Source of the DNA: Rosettibacter sp037481715
Lineage (GTDB): Bacteria; Bacteroidota; Ignavibacteria; Ignavibacteriales; Melioribacteraceae
Direction of reading: 5' to 3'
Assembly (NCBI GenBank): GCA_037481715.1
Contig: JBBFLD010000001.1
Location: 434,001-498,000, forward strand
DNA length: 64,000 nt
Shown one piece after another: positions 9,485 to 18,807 of the stretch (the first letter of the stretch is position 1; every line of letters starts with the position of its first letter). Below the pieces are notes generated by a model, which was given only the letters and a program-made list of their open reading frames with translations, had not been told where the DNA came from and did not search any database. The position numbers and the translations under genes are program-made.

Positions 9485-10084
9485 TTATTTTGTGTTATTG
9501 CTGATATAATTTCTTACATCTGTAACAAACATCTTGGCATTCAGTGCAGCTTGAATACCAAGTTCCCCATCTTCAAATACTTGACAATTTTCCGGAGGAA
9601 TATTCAGAATTTGAGATGCATGAAGGAATAAATCAGGAGATGGTTTGGGTTTTATGTCATCATCAGCTGTTAGGATTACATTAAAAAATTTATCTATTCC
9701 TACGATTTTCAATTCTTCCAAAACAAGTTTTTTAACACCGCCTGATACAACTGCCATTGGCAAAATGTCTTTATAATTATGAACAATTTCTACAACTTCT
9801 TCAATTGGTTTAACGTGATGAATGTTTTTCAAAAAATAATCATGTTTTAAATTCACTACTGCTTCTGTATCCAAATTAATATTTTTTTCTTTGTTCAATA
9901 TTTCGACAATATCACTTTCTCTCATTCCTTTTCTTGAAAAGAAAAAGTCATAATCAAAATCGATATTCAACTTATTCATTGCATATTCCCACGACTTCAT
10001 GTGCAGGGGCATAGAATCGACAAGAGTTCCATCACAATCAAAAATTAATGCTTTAGTTTCTGGATAAATAGGAATTTTCTTCAT
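9485..10084 (-). CDS. HAD-superfamily sugar-phosphatase / beta-phosphoglucomutase-like protein
   Basis: 199 residues from the ATG at 10084; a TTG at 10090 overlapping the araA stop is the alternative. HAD subclass IA: motif I LIFDCDGTLVDS gives the Asp nucleophile and acid/base, motif II is VVSGG, the motif III Lys is in KPKPSPDLF, and motif IV is VFEDGELGI. A helical cap follows motif I. The family contains sugar-phosphate phosphatases and beta-phosphoglucomutases. As the last gene of the arabinose operon, starting 2 bp after the araA stop, it probably dephosphorylates or repairs a phosphorylated pentose side product; that role is inference. Confidence 0.8.
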   Translation of the reverse strand: MKKIPIYPETKALIFDCDGTLVDSMPLHMKSWEYAMNKLNIDFDYDFFFSRKGMRESDIVEILNKEKNINLDTEAVVNLKHDYFLKNIHHVKPIEEVVEIVHNYKDILPMAVVSGGVKKLVLEELKIVGIDKFFNVILTADDDIKPKPSPDLFLHASQILNIPPENCQVFEDGELGIQAALNAKMFVTDVRNYISNNTK

Positions 10085-10086
10085 AA

Positions 10087-11577
10087 TCAAGAAAAATATG
10101 AATCGTTCCAGCGCAGTTCTTTCTTAAATTCCGATAAATTTGTTTTATCGTTTATTAGCAAGAATTCAATCCCAGCAATTTCACAGAAATCTTCAAGATA
10201 TTCTGAAGTTATTGCTTTTGAAAAAGCTGTATGATGGGCTCCCCCTGCTAATATCCATGCAGTTGCAGAAGTTTCCAAATCTGGCTTTGGTATCCACAAA
10301 GCGCGAGCTACCGGCAACTTTGGTAACTGTTTTGGTGGATTAATTACTTTTACTTCGTTAACTATCATTCGAAATCTATTACCCAAATCAATAATTGAAG
10401 CATTTAAAGCTTCGCCTTCAGCAACATCAAAAACTAATCTTGGAGGGTCATCTTTTCCACCAATTGAAAGTGGATGAATCTCCAATTTTGGTTTTTGACC
10501 TGCAAGTGAACTGCAAACTTCAAGCATGTGAGCTCCAAGAACCATCATGTTTTCAGGTTCTAAATGATAAGTATAATCTTCCATAAATGAGGTTCCGCCT
10601 TCAAGTCCAGCAGACATTACTTTAACAGCTCTAACAAGTGCTGCCGTTTTCCAATCACCTTCTGCACCAAAACCATAACCTTCTTCCATCAATCTTTGAA
10701 CTGCAAGGCCGGGTAATTGTTTTAATCCATGAAGATTCTCGAAAGTTGTTGTGAAAGCTTTGAAATTGCCATCGACTAAAAAATTTCTTAAGCCAATTTC
10801 AATTTTTGCAGCTTCTTTCAGATTGGAAAATTTTTCACCATCTTTCTTCAAACTATCTGCAACTTCATATTTATCAAAATATTCTTTTATTAAATTATCT
10901 ATTTCATTTTCGGAAACTTTATTTACATATTGAACAAGGTCGCCAAGGCCATATCCATTTACTGAATAACCAAATTTAATTTGAGCTTCTACTTTATCGC
11001 CTTCAGTAACAGCAACATCTCTCATGTTATCACCAAATCGAACAATTTTAGCTCCCTGAGCATCTTGCCATGCTGCAGCAGCTCTAAGCCATATTGATAA
11101 TTTATTCTGAACTTTTTCGTTCTGCCAGTGTCCAGTAATTACTTTTCTTGATTTCCTCATTCTTGAGCAAATAAATCCAAATTCTCTATCGCCATGAGCA
11201 GATTGATTAAGATTCATGAAATTCATATCAATTGAATCCCATGGAATATCACGATTAAATTGTGTATGAAGATGAACAAAAGGTTTAGTAAGTATATTTA
11301 ATCCTTGAATCCACATCTTTGCAGGAGAAAAAGTGTGCATCCATAAAATTAATCCAACACAATTTTTATTTGTATTTGCTTCGAGACATAAATTATAAAT
11401 TGATTCTGGAGTTGTAAGAACAGGCTTAAAAACAACTTTGATTGGCAGTTTACCTGACTTGTTTAATCCTTCAACGATAGATTGTGAGTTCTGTGCAACC
11501 TGTTTTAATGTTTCATCTCCATATAAATGCTGGCTGCCGGTTACAAACCAGGCTTCATAATTTTTTATATCAATCAT
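10087..11577 (-). CDS. araA: L-arabinose isomerase
   Basis: 496 residues, the usual length for AraA (about 500). Converts L-arabinose to L-ribulose in the cytoplasm with a divalent metal, usually Mn2+. The metal ligands of the E. coli enzyme are all placed: Glu306 (GAEGDWKTAAL), Glu333 (SFMEDYTYH), His350 (LGAHMLEVC) and a His in the final AGGAHHTAFS motif. The N-terminus (YEAWFVTGSQHLYG) is typical. The ATG is preceded by AGGTAGG. It lies 9 bp after araD and is followed 2 bp later by a HAD phosphatase gene, so the genes are co-transcribed with araB and araD. Confidence 0.97.
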   Translation of the reverse strand: MIDIKNYEAWFVTGSQHLYGDETLKQVAQNSQSIVEGLNKSGKLPIKVVFKPVLTTPESIYNLCLEANTNKNCVGLILWMHTFSPAKMWIQGLNILTKPFVHLHTQFNRDIPWDSIDMNFMNLNQSAHGDREFGFICSRMRKSRKVITGHWQNEKVQNKLSIWLRAAAAWQDAQGAKIVRFGDNMRDVAVTEGDKVEAQIKFGYSVNGYGLGDLVQYVNKVSENEIDNLIKEYFDKYEVADSLKKDGEKFSNLKEAAKIEIGLRNFLVDGNFKAFTTTFENLHGLKQLPGLAVQRLMEEGYGFGAEGDWKTAALVRAVKVMSAGLEGGTSFMEDYTYHLEPENMMVLGAHMLEVCSSLAGQKPKLEIHPLSIGGKDDPPRLVFDVAEGEALNASIIDLGNRFRMIVNEVKVINPPKQLPKLPVARALWIPKPDLETSATAWILAGGAHHTAFSKAITSEYLEDFCEIAGIEFLLINDKTNLSEFKKELRWNDSYFS

Positions 11578-11586
11578 GGTTCTTAC

Positions 11587-12291
11587 CTACCTTTTGTTAT
11601 AATTTTTTTGTCCATAATATGCATTTGGACCATGTTTTCTTTCATAATGTTTTTTAATAATATGTTTTGGAAGAATTTTGATTTCAGGATTAATGATAAG
11701 AGTACCAAATGCCAATTGTGCTACATATTCAAGTATCTGAGCATTTTTCACCGAATCAATTGCATCTTTCCCCCATGCAAAAGGTGCATGACCTGCAACT
11801 AAAATTCCTGGTGTTTCCGTAACATCTAATTTTTTGAATCTTTCAATAATTACTTTGCCCGTATTTTTTTCATAATCATTTTCAACTTCTTCTTTCTTTA
11901 AATATCTTGTTACAGGAATATTTCCAAAAAAAGTATCAGCATGAGTTGTTCCAAGGCATGGAATTTCTGTACATGCCTGAGCAAACATTGTAGCATAAAT
12001 ACTGTGGGTGTGAGTAATTCCCCCAATTGAAGGAAAAGCTTTATATAATTCAACATGAGTTGGAGTATCTGACGAAGGACGTCTATTGCCTTCAACAATT
12101 TTACCTTCTAAATCCACAACAACCATATCATTGAGTTTCATTTTATTGTAATCAATACCGCTTGGTTTTATAACAACAAGATTTTCATTACGGTCTATGC
12201 CACTGACATTACCAAAAGATTGAATTACCAATCCTGATTTGAACAATTCAAGATTAGCTTCGAGAACAATTTCTTTTAATTCTTTGAGCAT
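11587..12291 (-). CDS. araD: L-ribulose-5-phosphate 4-epimerase
   Basis: 234 residues (E. coli AraD has 231). Class II aldolase/epimerase fold that turns L-ribulose 5-phosphate into D-xylulose 5-phosphate, feeding the pentose phosphate pathway. Zinc ligands are visible as His94 and His96 (GGITHTHSIY) and His168 (LVAGHAPFAWG); the substrate loop GNVSG and SSDTPTH are conserved. The very end (GPNAYYGQ) matches the family. Only 1 bp separates it from the upstream araB stop, so translation is probably coupled. Confidence 0.96.
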   Translation of the reverse strand: MLKELKEIVLEANLELFKSGLVIQSFGNVSGIDRNENLVVIKPSGIDYNKMKLNDMVVVDLEGKIVEGNRRPSSDTPTHVELYKAFPSIGGITHTHSIYATMFAQACTEIPCLGTTHADTFFGNIPVTRYLKKEEVENDYEKNTGKVIIERFKKLDVTETPGILVAGHAPFAWGKDAIDSVKNAQILEYVAQLAFGTLIINPEIKILPKHIIKKHYERKHGPNAYYGQKNYNKR

Positions 12292-12292
12292 A

Positions 12293-13993
12293 TTAATTTT
12301 TTAATCTAATTTCATCACGAATATTTAATAAATCTTTCATGACATTATAAAGTGAACCATTCCATTCTGGCGTTCCAAATGCATCATGCAGCTGAGAATA
12401 TAATGCATATAATTTTTTATAAGTTTTATGATACTCTTCATTAGGATGATAAATTTTACTTATACCTGTCATAGCTGCTTGAGCTTCTTTAATGCTATCG
12501 TACCCGCCATTTTTTTTGCCAGCTGCAACAGAAGCAAAAATAGCTGCACCTAATGCAGGAGTTTGTTCACTTCGAGAAATTTTCATTGGTCTGCCAATTA
12601 CATCTGCATAGATTTGCATCATTAAAGAATTCTTTACTGCAAGTCCACCGCAATTAATTACATCTTTAATCTTTACACCATATTCTTCAATTCTATCAAT
12701 AATTTTTAGTGCCCCAAAAGCTGTTGCTTCAATTAATGCTCTGTAAATTTCATGGGGTGTAGTATGCAAAGTTTGACCAATCAATAAACCAGCTAAACGA
12801 ACATCGACAAGTATCGTTCTATTTCCGTTGTTCCAGTCTAATGCTAATAATCCAGATTCCCCTGGAATTAATTCTGATGCAGCTTTTTCAAGATTAGAAA
12901 ATTTATCTTCAAGAGTAGAACCATATTTTTCTGGAGTAAGATAATTAACAAACCATAACAAAATATCACCAACTGCAGATTGTCCGGCTTCAATTCCATA
13001 ATATTCACTCATTACAGAGCCATCAACAATACCGCAAACACCTTTGATATCGTTAAGAGGTTTTTGATTTTGCCAAATCATAATATCGCAGGTGCTGGTT
13101 CCAATAATTTTTACCATTGTCTCTTCTGTAATTCCAGCTCCAACAGCTCCCATGTGAGCATCAAAAGCTCCGACTGCAATAGCAACATTTTCAGAAAGTC
13201 CAAGTTTTTCTGACCATTCTTTAGATAAATATCCTGCTAAGTTTTCTGCACTGTAAGCTTTTTCATATAATCTGTCGCGTAATTTCCCCAAGCCTTGAGA
13301 CACAATTTCTAAAAATTCTTTATCGGGTAATCCACCCCATTGTGAATTATAAATTGCTTTATGACCAGCTGCACAAACACTTCTTTTAATTTCTTCTGGT
13401 TTTGTTTTTCCAATTAGAACTGCAGGTATCCAATCACAAATTTCAACCCAGCTGTAAGTTTCATTATAAAGTTTAGGGTCAATATTTTTGCAGTGAAGAA
13501 TTTTACTCCAGAACCACTCAGAAGAATATTTCCCACCAATTTTAGATAAATATTGTGGACGAATTTTTTCTGCTATTTCAGTAATAAGTTCAGCTTCTTT
13601 AAAACTTGTATGGTCTTTCCAAAGCCATACCATTGCATTTGGATTATTTTTATATTTTTCTTTGAAGCACATTGGAAGACCATTTTCATCAACAGGCATC
13701 GGACTGCTTCCTGTTGTGTCGATTCCGATGCCTATTACATTTTCATTACTAAAATCTGAATCAACACTTTTTGCTTTTGCCAGAGCATCTTTGATTGTGT
13801 ACTCAATTCCCAATAAATAATCAGCTGGATTTTGTCTTGCAAGATTTGGATTTTCTGAATCAATAATTACTCCATCAGTTCCTGATGGATAAGCAAATAC
13901 AGAACTTGCTAATTCCTTGCCGTCTGAAACTCGAACAATTAGTGAACGGCATGAATTAGTTCCAAAATCCAAACCAATTACATACTTATTCAT
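12293..13993 (-). CDS. araB: Ribulokinase
   Basis: 566 residues, the normal size for AraB. FGGY-family kinase that phosphorylates L-ribulose with ATP. The N-terminal phosphate loop is YVIGLDFGTNSCRSLIV, the catalytic-region motif GAFDAHMGAVGAG follows, and the C-terminal half has the FGGY signature region NCGGLAVKNSLMMQIYADV and ALGAAIFASVAAG. The ATG has an AAGGTG ribosome site. The gene lies 18 bp after the sodium symporter gene and leads the araB-araD-araA block. No AraC, AraR or LacI-type regulator is encoded next to the operon. Confidence 0.95.
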   Translation of the reverse strand: MNKYVIGLDFGTNSCRSLIVRVSDGKELASSVFAYPSGTDGVIIDSENPNLARQNPADYLLGIEYTIKDALAKAKSVDSDFSNENVIGIGIDTTGSSPMPVDENGLPMCFKEKYKNNPNAMVWLWKDHTSFKEAELITEIAEKIRPQYLSKIGGKYSSEWFWSKILHCKNIDPKLYNETYSWVEICDWIPAVLIGKTKPEEIKRSVCAAGHKAIYNSQWGGLPDKEFLEIVSQGLGKLRDRLYEKAYSAENLAGYLSKEWSEKLGLSENVAIAVGAFDAHMGAVGAGITEETMVKIIGTSTCDIMIWQNQKPLNDIKGVCGIVDGSVMSEYYGIEAGQSAVGDILLWFVNYLTPEKYGSTLEDKFSNLEKAASELIPGESGLLALDWNNGNRTILVDVRLAGLLIGQTLHTTPHEIYRALIEATAFGALKIIDRIEEYGVKIKDVINCGGLAVKNSLMMQIYADVIGRPMKISRSEQTPALGAAIFASVAAGKKNGGYDSIKEAQAAMTGISKIYHPNEEYHKTYKKLYALYSQLHDAFGTPEWNGSLYNVMKDLLNIRDEIRLKN

Positions 13994-14011
13994 AATAACA
14001 CCTTTTAATTA

Positions 14012-15766
14012 TCAGCCTGTAAAATAGAGATAAGCAAAAAGAATACATAAGAGAACAATTGCCGAAGCAATTACGTCCCATTTATTCCAGCTTGCTCTTG
14101 ATTCTTTACGATGTTCTTCTGTTACAGTTCCATAAGTTAATCCTTGCAACTGTTCGTATGAAGGTTCTTCAGTTGCATAACTTACTACTACCATAACAAC
14201 GAGACTGATTACAAAAATTAATAAGCTGTAATATTGGAAGAAGATATTATTAATAATCCATAGAATAGAACCTTCGGGATAATGAAATCCCTTAATTAAT
14301 TTTACAGGTGTATCAATTGCAAGACGAGCGATTCCCAAAGCAAAACCTGTGTAGAGAGCAGCAAGACAACCTTTTGCATTTAATCTTTTATGAAATATTC
14401 CTGCAAAAAATACTACAAAGATTGGAGGAGCCAGATAAGCTTGAACACCTTGAAGATAATCATAAAGTCCTTTACCACCACGAATCACAGGAATCCATAA
14501 TAATCCAATTAAAACCATAACTGCTGTAGCAACTCTACCAACCCATACCAATCTTTCTTGAGATACGTTTGGGTGAAGTCGTGAATAAAAATCCATTGTA
14601 AACAAAGTAGAACTTGCATTGAATGCACCGGCTAAAGAACTCATCAAAGCAGCTAATAATCCTGCTACAACAATTCCTCTTACACCTATAGGCAAAACAT
14701 TAGCCACCATTAAAGGAAATGCTTGTTGAGCATTATCCCGAATTATATTTCCATTTGCATCTAATAATGTTTGTTGAATTGCAGGAACTTTTCCACTTAC
14801 AGCAAGACCATAAGCAATTATTCCAGGAATAATAAAAATGAATACAGGTAATAATTTAAAGAATGCTGCAGCAATGGTTCCGCGACGAGCCTCAGTTTCA
14901 TTTGGAGCCGCAAGTACTCTTTGAACGATATATTGATCAGTTGTCCAATACCACAGACCGATAATTGGTGCACAGAAAAGCATTCCAACCCATGGATAGT
15001 TATCATTAAAATACCAAGCCATTCTGCCTGCTTCTTTTACTGGTGCCCAAGTTCCCTCAACACCATGTGGAACGAGTGGTTTCCATAAATTAAACATTTC
15101 AGGTCCAACAATTGCTTTCAACTCGCTCCAGCCTCCAATTGCCTGCAATCCAAAAAAAGTAACAAGAGCAGAACCAATAATCAAAATAATTGTTTGAAGC
15201 GCTTCTGTATAAGCAACCGCACTCATTCCACCAAGAATTGTATAAATTCCTGTTATAACAATTACAAGAATTGAACCTACCCAAAAGCTATCCATTCCCA
15301 TAAAATTAATATCTGGAAGGAGAACTGAGAAAACCACTCCACCAGCAAAAACTCCAACTGCAATTTTAGTTAATATATATGCAACGAGAGAGATACCTGA
15401 TAAAACAACACGAGCTCTGGGAGAAAATCTCTTTTCAAGAAATTCAGGCATTGTAAAAACTTTTGACCTCAAATAAAAAGGAACCATAACCCAGCCCAGA
15501 ACAAGCAAGCACCAAGCATGAAGTTCATAATGTGCCATTGCAACACCATCAGTTGCACCAGAGCCAGCTAATCCAACAAGATGTTCTGAACCGATATTAG
15601 AAGCAAAAATTGAAGCTCCTACAATAAACCAACCCAAACTTCTTCCAGCTAAAAAGTATCCATCAGAAGTTTTTTTCTGTCGTTTGATTACCCACCAGGC
15701 TAATCCAAGAATTATTAGAAAATATGCGGCTATCGCTAGCCAGTCAATTGTGCTGAGTACTCCCAT
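14012..15766 (-). CDS. Sodium:solute (SGLT-type) sugar symporter
   Basis: 584 residues with about 14 predicted hydrophobic segments spread along the whole length. The SSS-family signature is clear: YFLAGRSLGWFIVGASIFASNIGSEHLVGLAGSGA near the N-terminus, then GGMSAVAYTEALQ and AALMSSLAGAFNASSTLFTMDFY. These transporters import sugars or other solutes with Na+. Its place between the mutarotase and araB genes makes L-arabinose the likely substrate (inference). The ribosome site AGAGGA precedes the ATG. Length fits the SGLT-like bacterial group better than the shorter proline symporters. Confidence 0.9.
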   Translation of the reverse strand: MGVLSTIDWLAIAAYFLIILGLAWWVIKRQKKTSDGYFLAGRSLGWFIVGASIFASNIGSEHLVGLAGSGATDGVAMAHYELHAWCLLVLGWVMVPFYLRSKVFTMPEFLEKRFSPRARVVLSGISLVAYILTKIAVGVFAGGVVFSVLLPDINFMGMDSFWVGSILVIVITGIYTILGGMSAVAYTEALQTIILIIGSALVTFFGLQAIGGWSELKAIVGPEMFNLWKPLVPHGVEGTWAPVKEAGRMAWYFNDNYPWVGMLFCAPIIGLWYWTTDQYIVQRVLAAPNETEARRGTIAAAFFKLLPVFIFIIPGIIAYGLAVSGKVPAIQQTLLDANGNIIRDNAQQAFPLMVANVLPIGVRGIVVAGLLAALMSSLAGAFNASSTLFTMDFYSRLHPNVSQERLVWVGRVATAVMVLIGLLWIPVIRGGKGLYDYLQGVQAYLAPPIFVVFFAGIFHKRLNAKGCLAALYTGFALGIARLAIDTPVKLIKGFHYPEGSILWIINNIFFQYYSLLIFVISLVVMVVVSYATEEPSYEQLQGLTYGTVTEEHRKESRASWNKWDVIASAIVLLCILFAYLYFTG

Positions 15767-15792
15767 AATTTCCTCTCACTTTATTTTTGAGA

Positions 15793-16926
15793 TTATTTGA
15801 CTATAAAATGATAAATAGTTTTTTGAGTGTATTTCTCTCCTGGTCTTAATACTACTGATGGAAAATTTGAATGATTGGGAGAATCAGGAAAATGCTGAGT
15901 TTCAAGACATAAACCAGTTCTATAATCATAAACAGTTCCATTTTTGCCTTTGATAGAACTATTCAAAAAATTACCAGAATAAAATTGAATCCCAGGCTGG
16001 TCAGTCAATACTTCCATTGCTCTTCCACTGGATGAATCATATAATTCAGCTACTTTTCTTACTTGTCCATTATAATTATTCAAAACCCAATTATGGTCGT
16101 AACCTTTTCCAAAAATTAATTGCTCATGTTTTTCATTTATTCTTTCACCAATTTTGCGAAAAGTTCTGAAGTCAAATGGAGTTCCTTCAACTTTCATTAA
16201 TTCCCCAGTTGGAATTAATTTATCATTTACAGGAGTTATATAATCAGCATCAATAAATAATTCATGATTTAGAATTGTGTTCTTAAACGAACCACTTAGA
16301 TTGAAATATGAATGATGAGTTGGATTTACAATTGTTGGTTTGTCAGTTTCTGCTAAATAATCAATAATTAATTCATTATTATCATTTAATGAATAAATTA
16401 CCTGTATTGTTAAATTTCCAGGATAGCCTTGTTCTCCATCTTTGCTTTGATAAGTTAATTTTAATGACTGAGATGAATCGCTTACAACAGGTTCTGCATT
16501 CCAAAGAACTTTATTAAATCCAATTGTTCCGCCATGCAAATGATTTTCTCCGTCATTAATTGTAAGCTGATATTCTTTTCCATCAAGTGTGAATTTGCCT
16601 TTTGCAATTCTATTACCAAATCTTCCAACAATGCAGCCAAAATATGAACTTCCATTCATATAATCTTCTAAATTATCGTAGCCCATAACAACATCTTCGA
16701 ACTTGTTATTTTTATCAGGCACTTTCAAAGAAACAATAGTAGCACCATAATTAATAATTTTTACTTCCATTCCATTCTTATTAGTCAAAGTGTAAATAAA
16801 AACCTTTTCACCTGATGGAAGCGTTCCAAAAACTTCTTGATTAATCATTTTTTCCCTCGGATTATTTGTTTTACATGATGAAAATAATAACACAATCAAA
16901 ATTGCTGCAAAAATTTTGTTCTTCAT
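15793..16926 (-). CDS. Aldose 1-epimerase, predicted lipoprotein
   Basis: 377 residues from the ATG at 16926, chosen because GGGGGA lies just upstream; a TTG five codons earlier is less likely. Interconverts alpha and beta anomers of aldoses (GalM family). The general acid/base residues are in PTHHSYFNLSG and CLETQHFPDSPN, and the NRIAKGKFTLDG motif is typical. The N-terminus is a lipoprotein signal, LLFSSC with Cys18, so the enzyme should sit in the periplasm or on the surface rather than the cytoplasm. It is first in the arabinose operon, so it probably supplies the anomer the symporter prefers. GalM itself is cytoplasmic; exported versions are common in this phylum. Confidence 0.9.
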   Translation of the reverse strand: MKNKIFAAILIVLLFSSCKTNNPREKMINQEVFGTLPSGEKVFIYTLTNKNGMEVKIINYGATIVSLKVPDKNNKFEDVVMGYDNLEDYMNGSSYFGCIVGRFGNRIAKGKFTLDGKEYQLTINDGENHLHGGTIGFNKVLWNAEPVVSDSSQSLKLTYQSKDGEQGYPGNLTIQVIYSLNDNNELIIDYLAETDKPTIVNPTHHSYFNLSGSFKNTILNHELFIDADYITPVNDKLIPTGELMKVEGTPFDFRTFRKIGERINEKHEQLIFGKGYDHNWVLNNYNGQVRKVAELYDSSSGRAMEVLTDQPGIQFYSGNFLNSSIKGKNGTVYDYRTGLCLETQHFPDSPNHSNFPSVVLRPGEKYTQKTIYHFIVK

Positions 16927-17239
16927 TTTAGTATCCCCCAAAATTTTTTGGGAATCATTATTATGAATAAATTAATTATCCACAAAAGATTTTTTAATAA
17001 TTAATTTACAAAATTATTAATAAATATAAATCAGATTTTTTCAAAAAATTCTAAATGAAAATTTAAAAAACAGGAAATTATTTTAAGAGACTATGGCGAA
17101 AGCTTTTTCACAAGCATAAATTCTCTTAGTATTAGTTAAACTAGGATTAAACATTTTCGTTAACAAAATTCAATAAAAAAAGTGATGAGCCAAAAAAGTT
17201 AGATGAACGTAGTAATTAATTTCAGTTTATTTGATAGAT
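16927..17239. other. Gene-free 313-bp stretch upstream of the arabinose operon
   Basis: Very AT-rich region between the sulfurtransferase stop and the mutarotase start; it should hold the arabinose operon promoter. On the minus strand TAATTTTG (complement of 17009-17016) fits the Bacteroidetes -7 element TAnnTTTG. The nearest TTTG is 25 bp upstream, too far, so the promoter is not secure. A short palindrome TAGTT-A-AACTA lies at 17133-17143. No gene, repeat or RNA structure was convincing. Confidence 0.4.
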
Positions 17240-18118
17240 TCAAAACAGAAACTTTGGTTTTGGATAACCTTTTTCGATTGGTAATGAAAAATCTCTTGAC
17301 CATTCATTCCATGATGCAAAATAATTTCGCACTTTGTTTATTCCAGCAAGTTTCAATGCAATAAACATATTTGAAGTTCGTGCCCCCTTGAAGCAATAAA
17401 CATAAACTTCACTGTTTTCAGTGATACCATAACTGTTAAACATTTTTTTCAATTCATCCGGCTCTTTAAAAAAAGTAATATAATTTTTTTGACACATAGT
17501 TTTATACCATTCAATCCAGATTGCACCAGGAATTCTTCCTTTCCTTGGTGTAAATTCCGGTCCATAAGGTGAAGAACTTACTCCAACCCATTCAGCATGG
17601 TCACGGCAGTCAAGCTTAATTATATCATCGCTGGATAATGAGTTCAACATTTCATCTTTTGTAAGAATTATTGAGCTATCAACTTTTGCATTAAATATTT
17701 TCTTTTGGACATTGGGGATTTTTCTTGTCACGGGAAGATTTTTTGAAATCCATGCTTGATATCCACCATGAAGAACTCTAACATTTTGATGACCAAGATA
17801 AGTCAACAAAAAATATCCTCTGCAAGATCTTCCGTAACCATTATCCATTGCATCTTCATAAACAATAACTGTTTCATTACCCTCAATTCCAGCATTGCCA
17901 AAAATTTCAGAAAAATTTTTTATCAAAGCTTCATAACTGCCATTTTCTTGCGTAGCGAGATAAGTAAAAATATCATAAACATTTACTGCCCCCGGAATGT
18001 GGTCGATTAGATAATCTTCCGGCTCTCTTGTATCAATTATAACTAAATCTTTGCTGTCTAATATTTCGAATAATTCTTCAACTTCAATTAAATATTTTTT
18101 CTTGATATTTAATTCCAA
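17240..18118 (-). CDS. Sulfurtransferase with two rhodanese domains
   Basis: 292 residues with two rhodanese folds. Domain 1 (about 10-130) has the family motifs VIIDTREPEDYLIDHIPGAVNV and VLHGGYQAW but no Cys in its loop. Domain 2 (about 150-285) has LDCRDHAEWVG and GRIPGAIWIEW and carries the active-site loop YCFKGARTS with Cys242. This is the layout of thiosulfate/3-mercaptopyruvate sulfurtransferases. The start appears to be TTG at 18118: an in-frame stop lies four codons upstream and no ATG occurs within the first domain. It follows hisIE by 62 bp in the same direction and may be read through from the his operon. Exact sulfur donor is unknown. Confidence 0.85.
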   Translation of the reverse strand: MELNIKKKYLIEVEELFEILDSKDLVIIDTREPEDYLIDHIPGAVNVYDIFTYLATQENGSYEALIKNFSEIFGNAGIEGNETVIVYEDAMDNGYGRSCRGYFLLTYLGHQNVRVLHGGYQAWISKNLPVTRKIPNVQKKIFNAKVDSSIILTKDEMLNSLSSDDIIKLDCRDHAEWVGVSSSPYGPEFTPRKGRIPGAIWIEWYKTMCQKNYITFFKEPDELKKMFNSYGITENSEVYVYCFKGARTSNMFIALKLAGINKVRNYFASWNEWSRDFSLPIEKGYPKPKFLF

Positions 18119-18180
18119 AATAGACTCTCAAATAATGATGAGTATTTTTAATAAAATTATCGGAAGTTCAATTGAAGATT

Positions 18181-18807
18181 TTAATCGGGATTATTTTTTT
18201 GTTTTTGATAATGCCTGTCAATTAAATTATTCAAAACTTCCTGCAGTTCAATATTTTTTTGTGCAAGCATTACAAAGAGATGATAAATTAAATCCGAAAC
18301 TTCATTAATAATTTCATTTCTATTTTCATTCTTTGCAGCAATAATTGTTTCAACAGCTTCTTCACCTACTTTTTGAATTATTCTGTTTAACCCGCTCTGA
18401 AATAATTTTGTTGTGTATGAACCTTCTGGTAATTTTTCTTTTCTTTCTTTGATTAATTCAAAAAGATAGTCAAGAAATTTTGTATTTGATTTTTCATTTC
18501 CAAAACAGGAATAATTTCCAAGATGACATGTTGGTCCATCAGGTTTCGCAATTACTAAAAGTGTATCATTGTCGCAGTCTGTTTTAATATCAACAAGATG
18601 CAAATAATTTTTTGATGTCTCTCCTTTTGTCCATAATGATTTTCTTGTTCTGCTGTAAAATGTAACAAGCTTTGTATCAATAGTTTTTTGAAGCGCTTCC
18701 TGATTCATAAAGCCGAGCATTAAAACTTGTCCAGTAAAATTATCAACAACAATTGCTGGAACAAGTCCAGAATTTTTTGAGAAGTCAATAGCGTTTAAGT
18801 CTATCAT
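18181..18807 (-). CDS. hisIE: Bifunctional phosphoribosyl-AMP cyclohydrolase / phosphoribosyl-ATP pyrophosphatase
   Basis: 208 residues (E. coli HisIE 203). Catalyses the second and third steps of histidine synthesis. HisI domain about 1-110: VLMLGFMNQEAL, TRKSLWTKGETS, metal-binding TDCDNDTLL and the Cys pair in CHLGNYSCFG. HisE domain about 115-205: KVGEEAVETIIAA and NEVSDLIYHLFVML. The ATG overlaps the hisF stop by 4 bp (ATGA), so translation is coupled. Last biosynthetic gene of the operon. Confidence 0.96.
   Translation of the reverse strand: MIDLNAIDFSKNSGLVPAIVVDNFTGQVLMLGFMNQEALQKTIDTKLVTFYSRTRKSLWTKGETSKNYLHLVDIKTDCDNDTLLVIAKPDGPTCHLGNYSCFGNEKSNTKFLDYLFELIKERKEKLPEGSYTTKLFQSGLNRIIQKVGEEAVETIIAAKNENRNEIINEVSDLIYHLFVMLAQKNIELQEVLNNLIDRHYQKQKNNPD

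Noticed and set aside
17133..17143. Palindrome TAGTT-A-AACTA upstream of the arabinose operon
   Set aside because: Only 5-bp arms in very AT-rich DNA; expected by chance.
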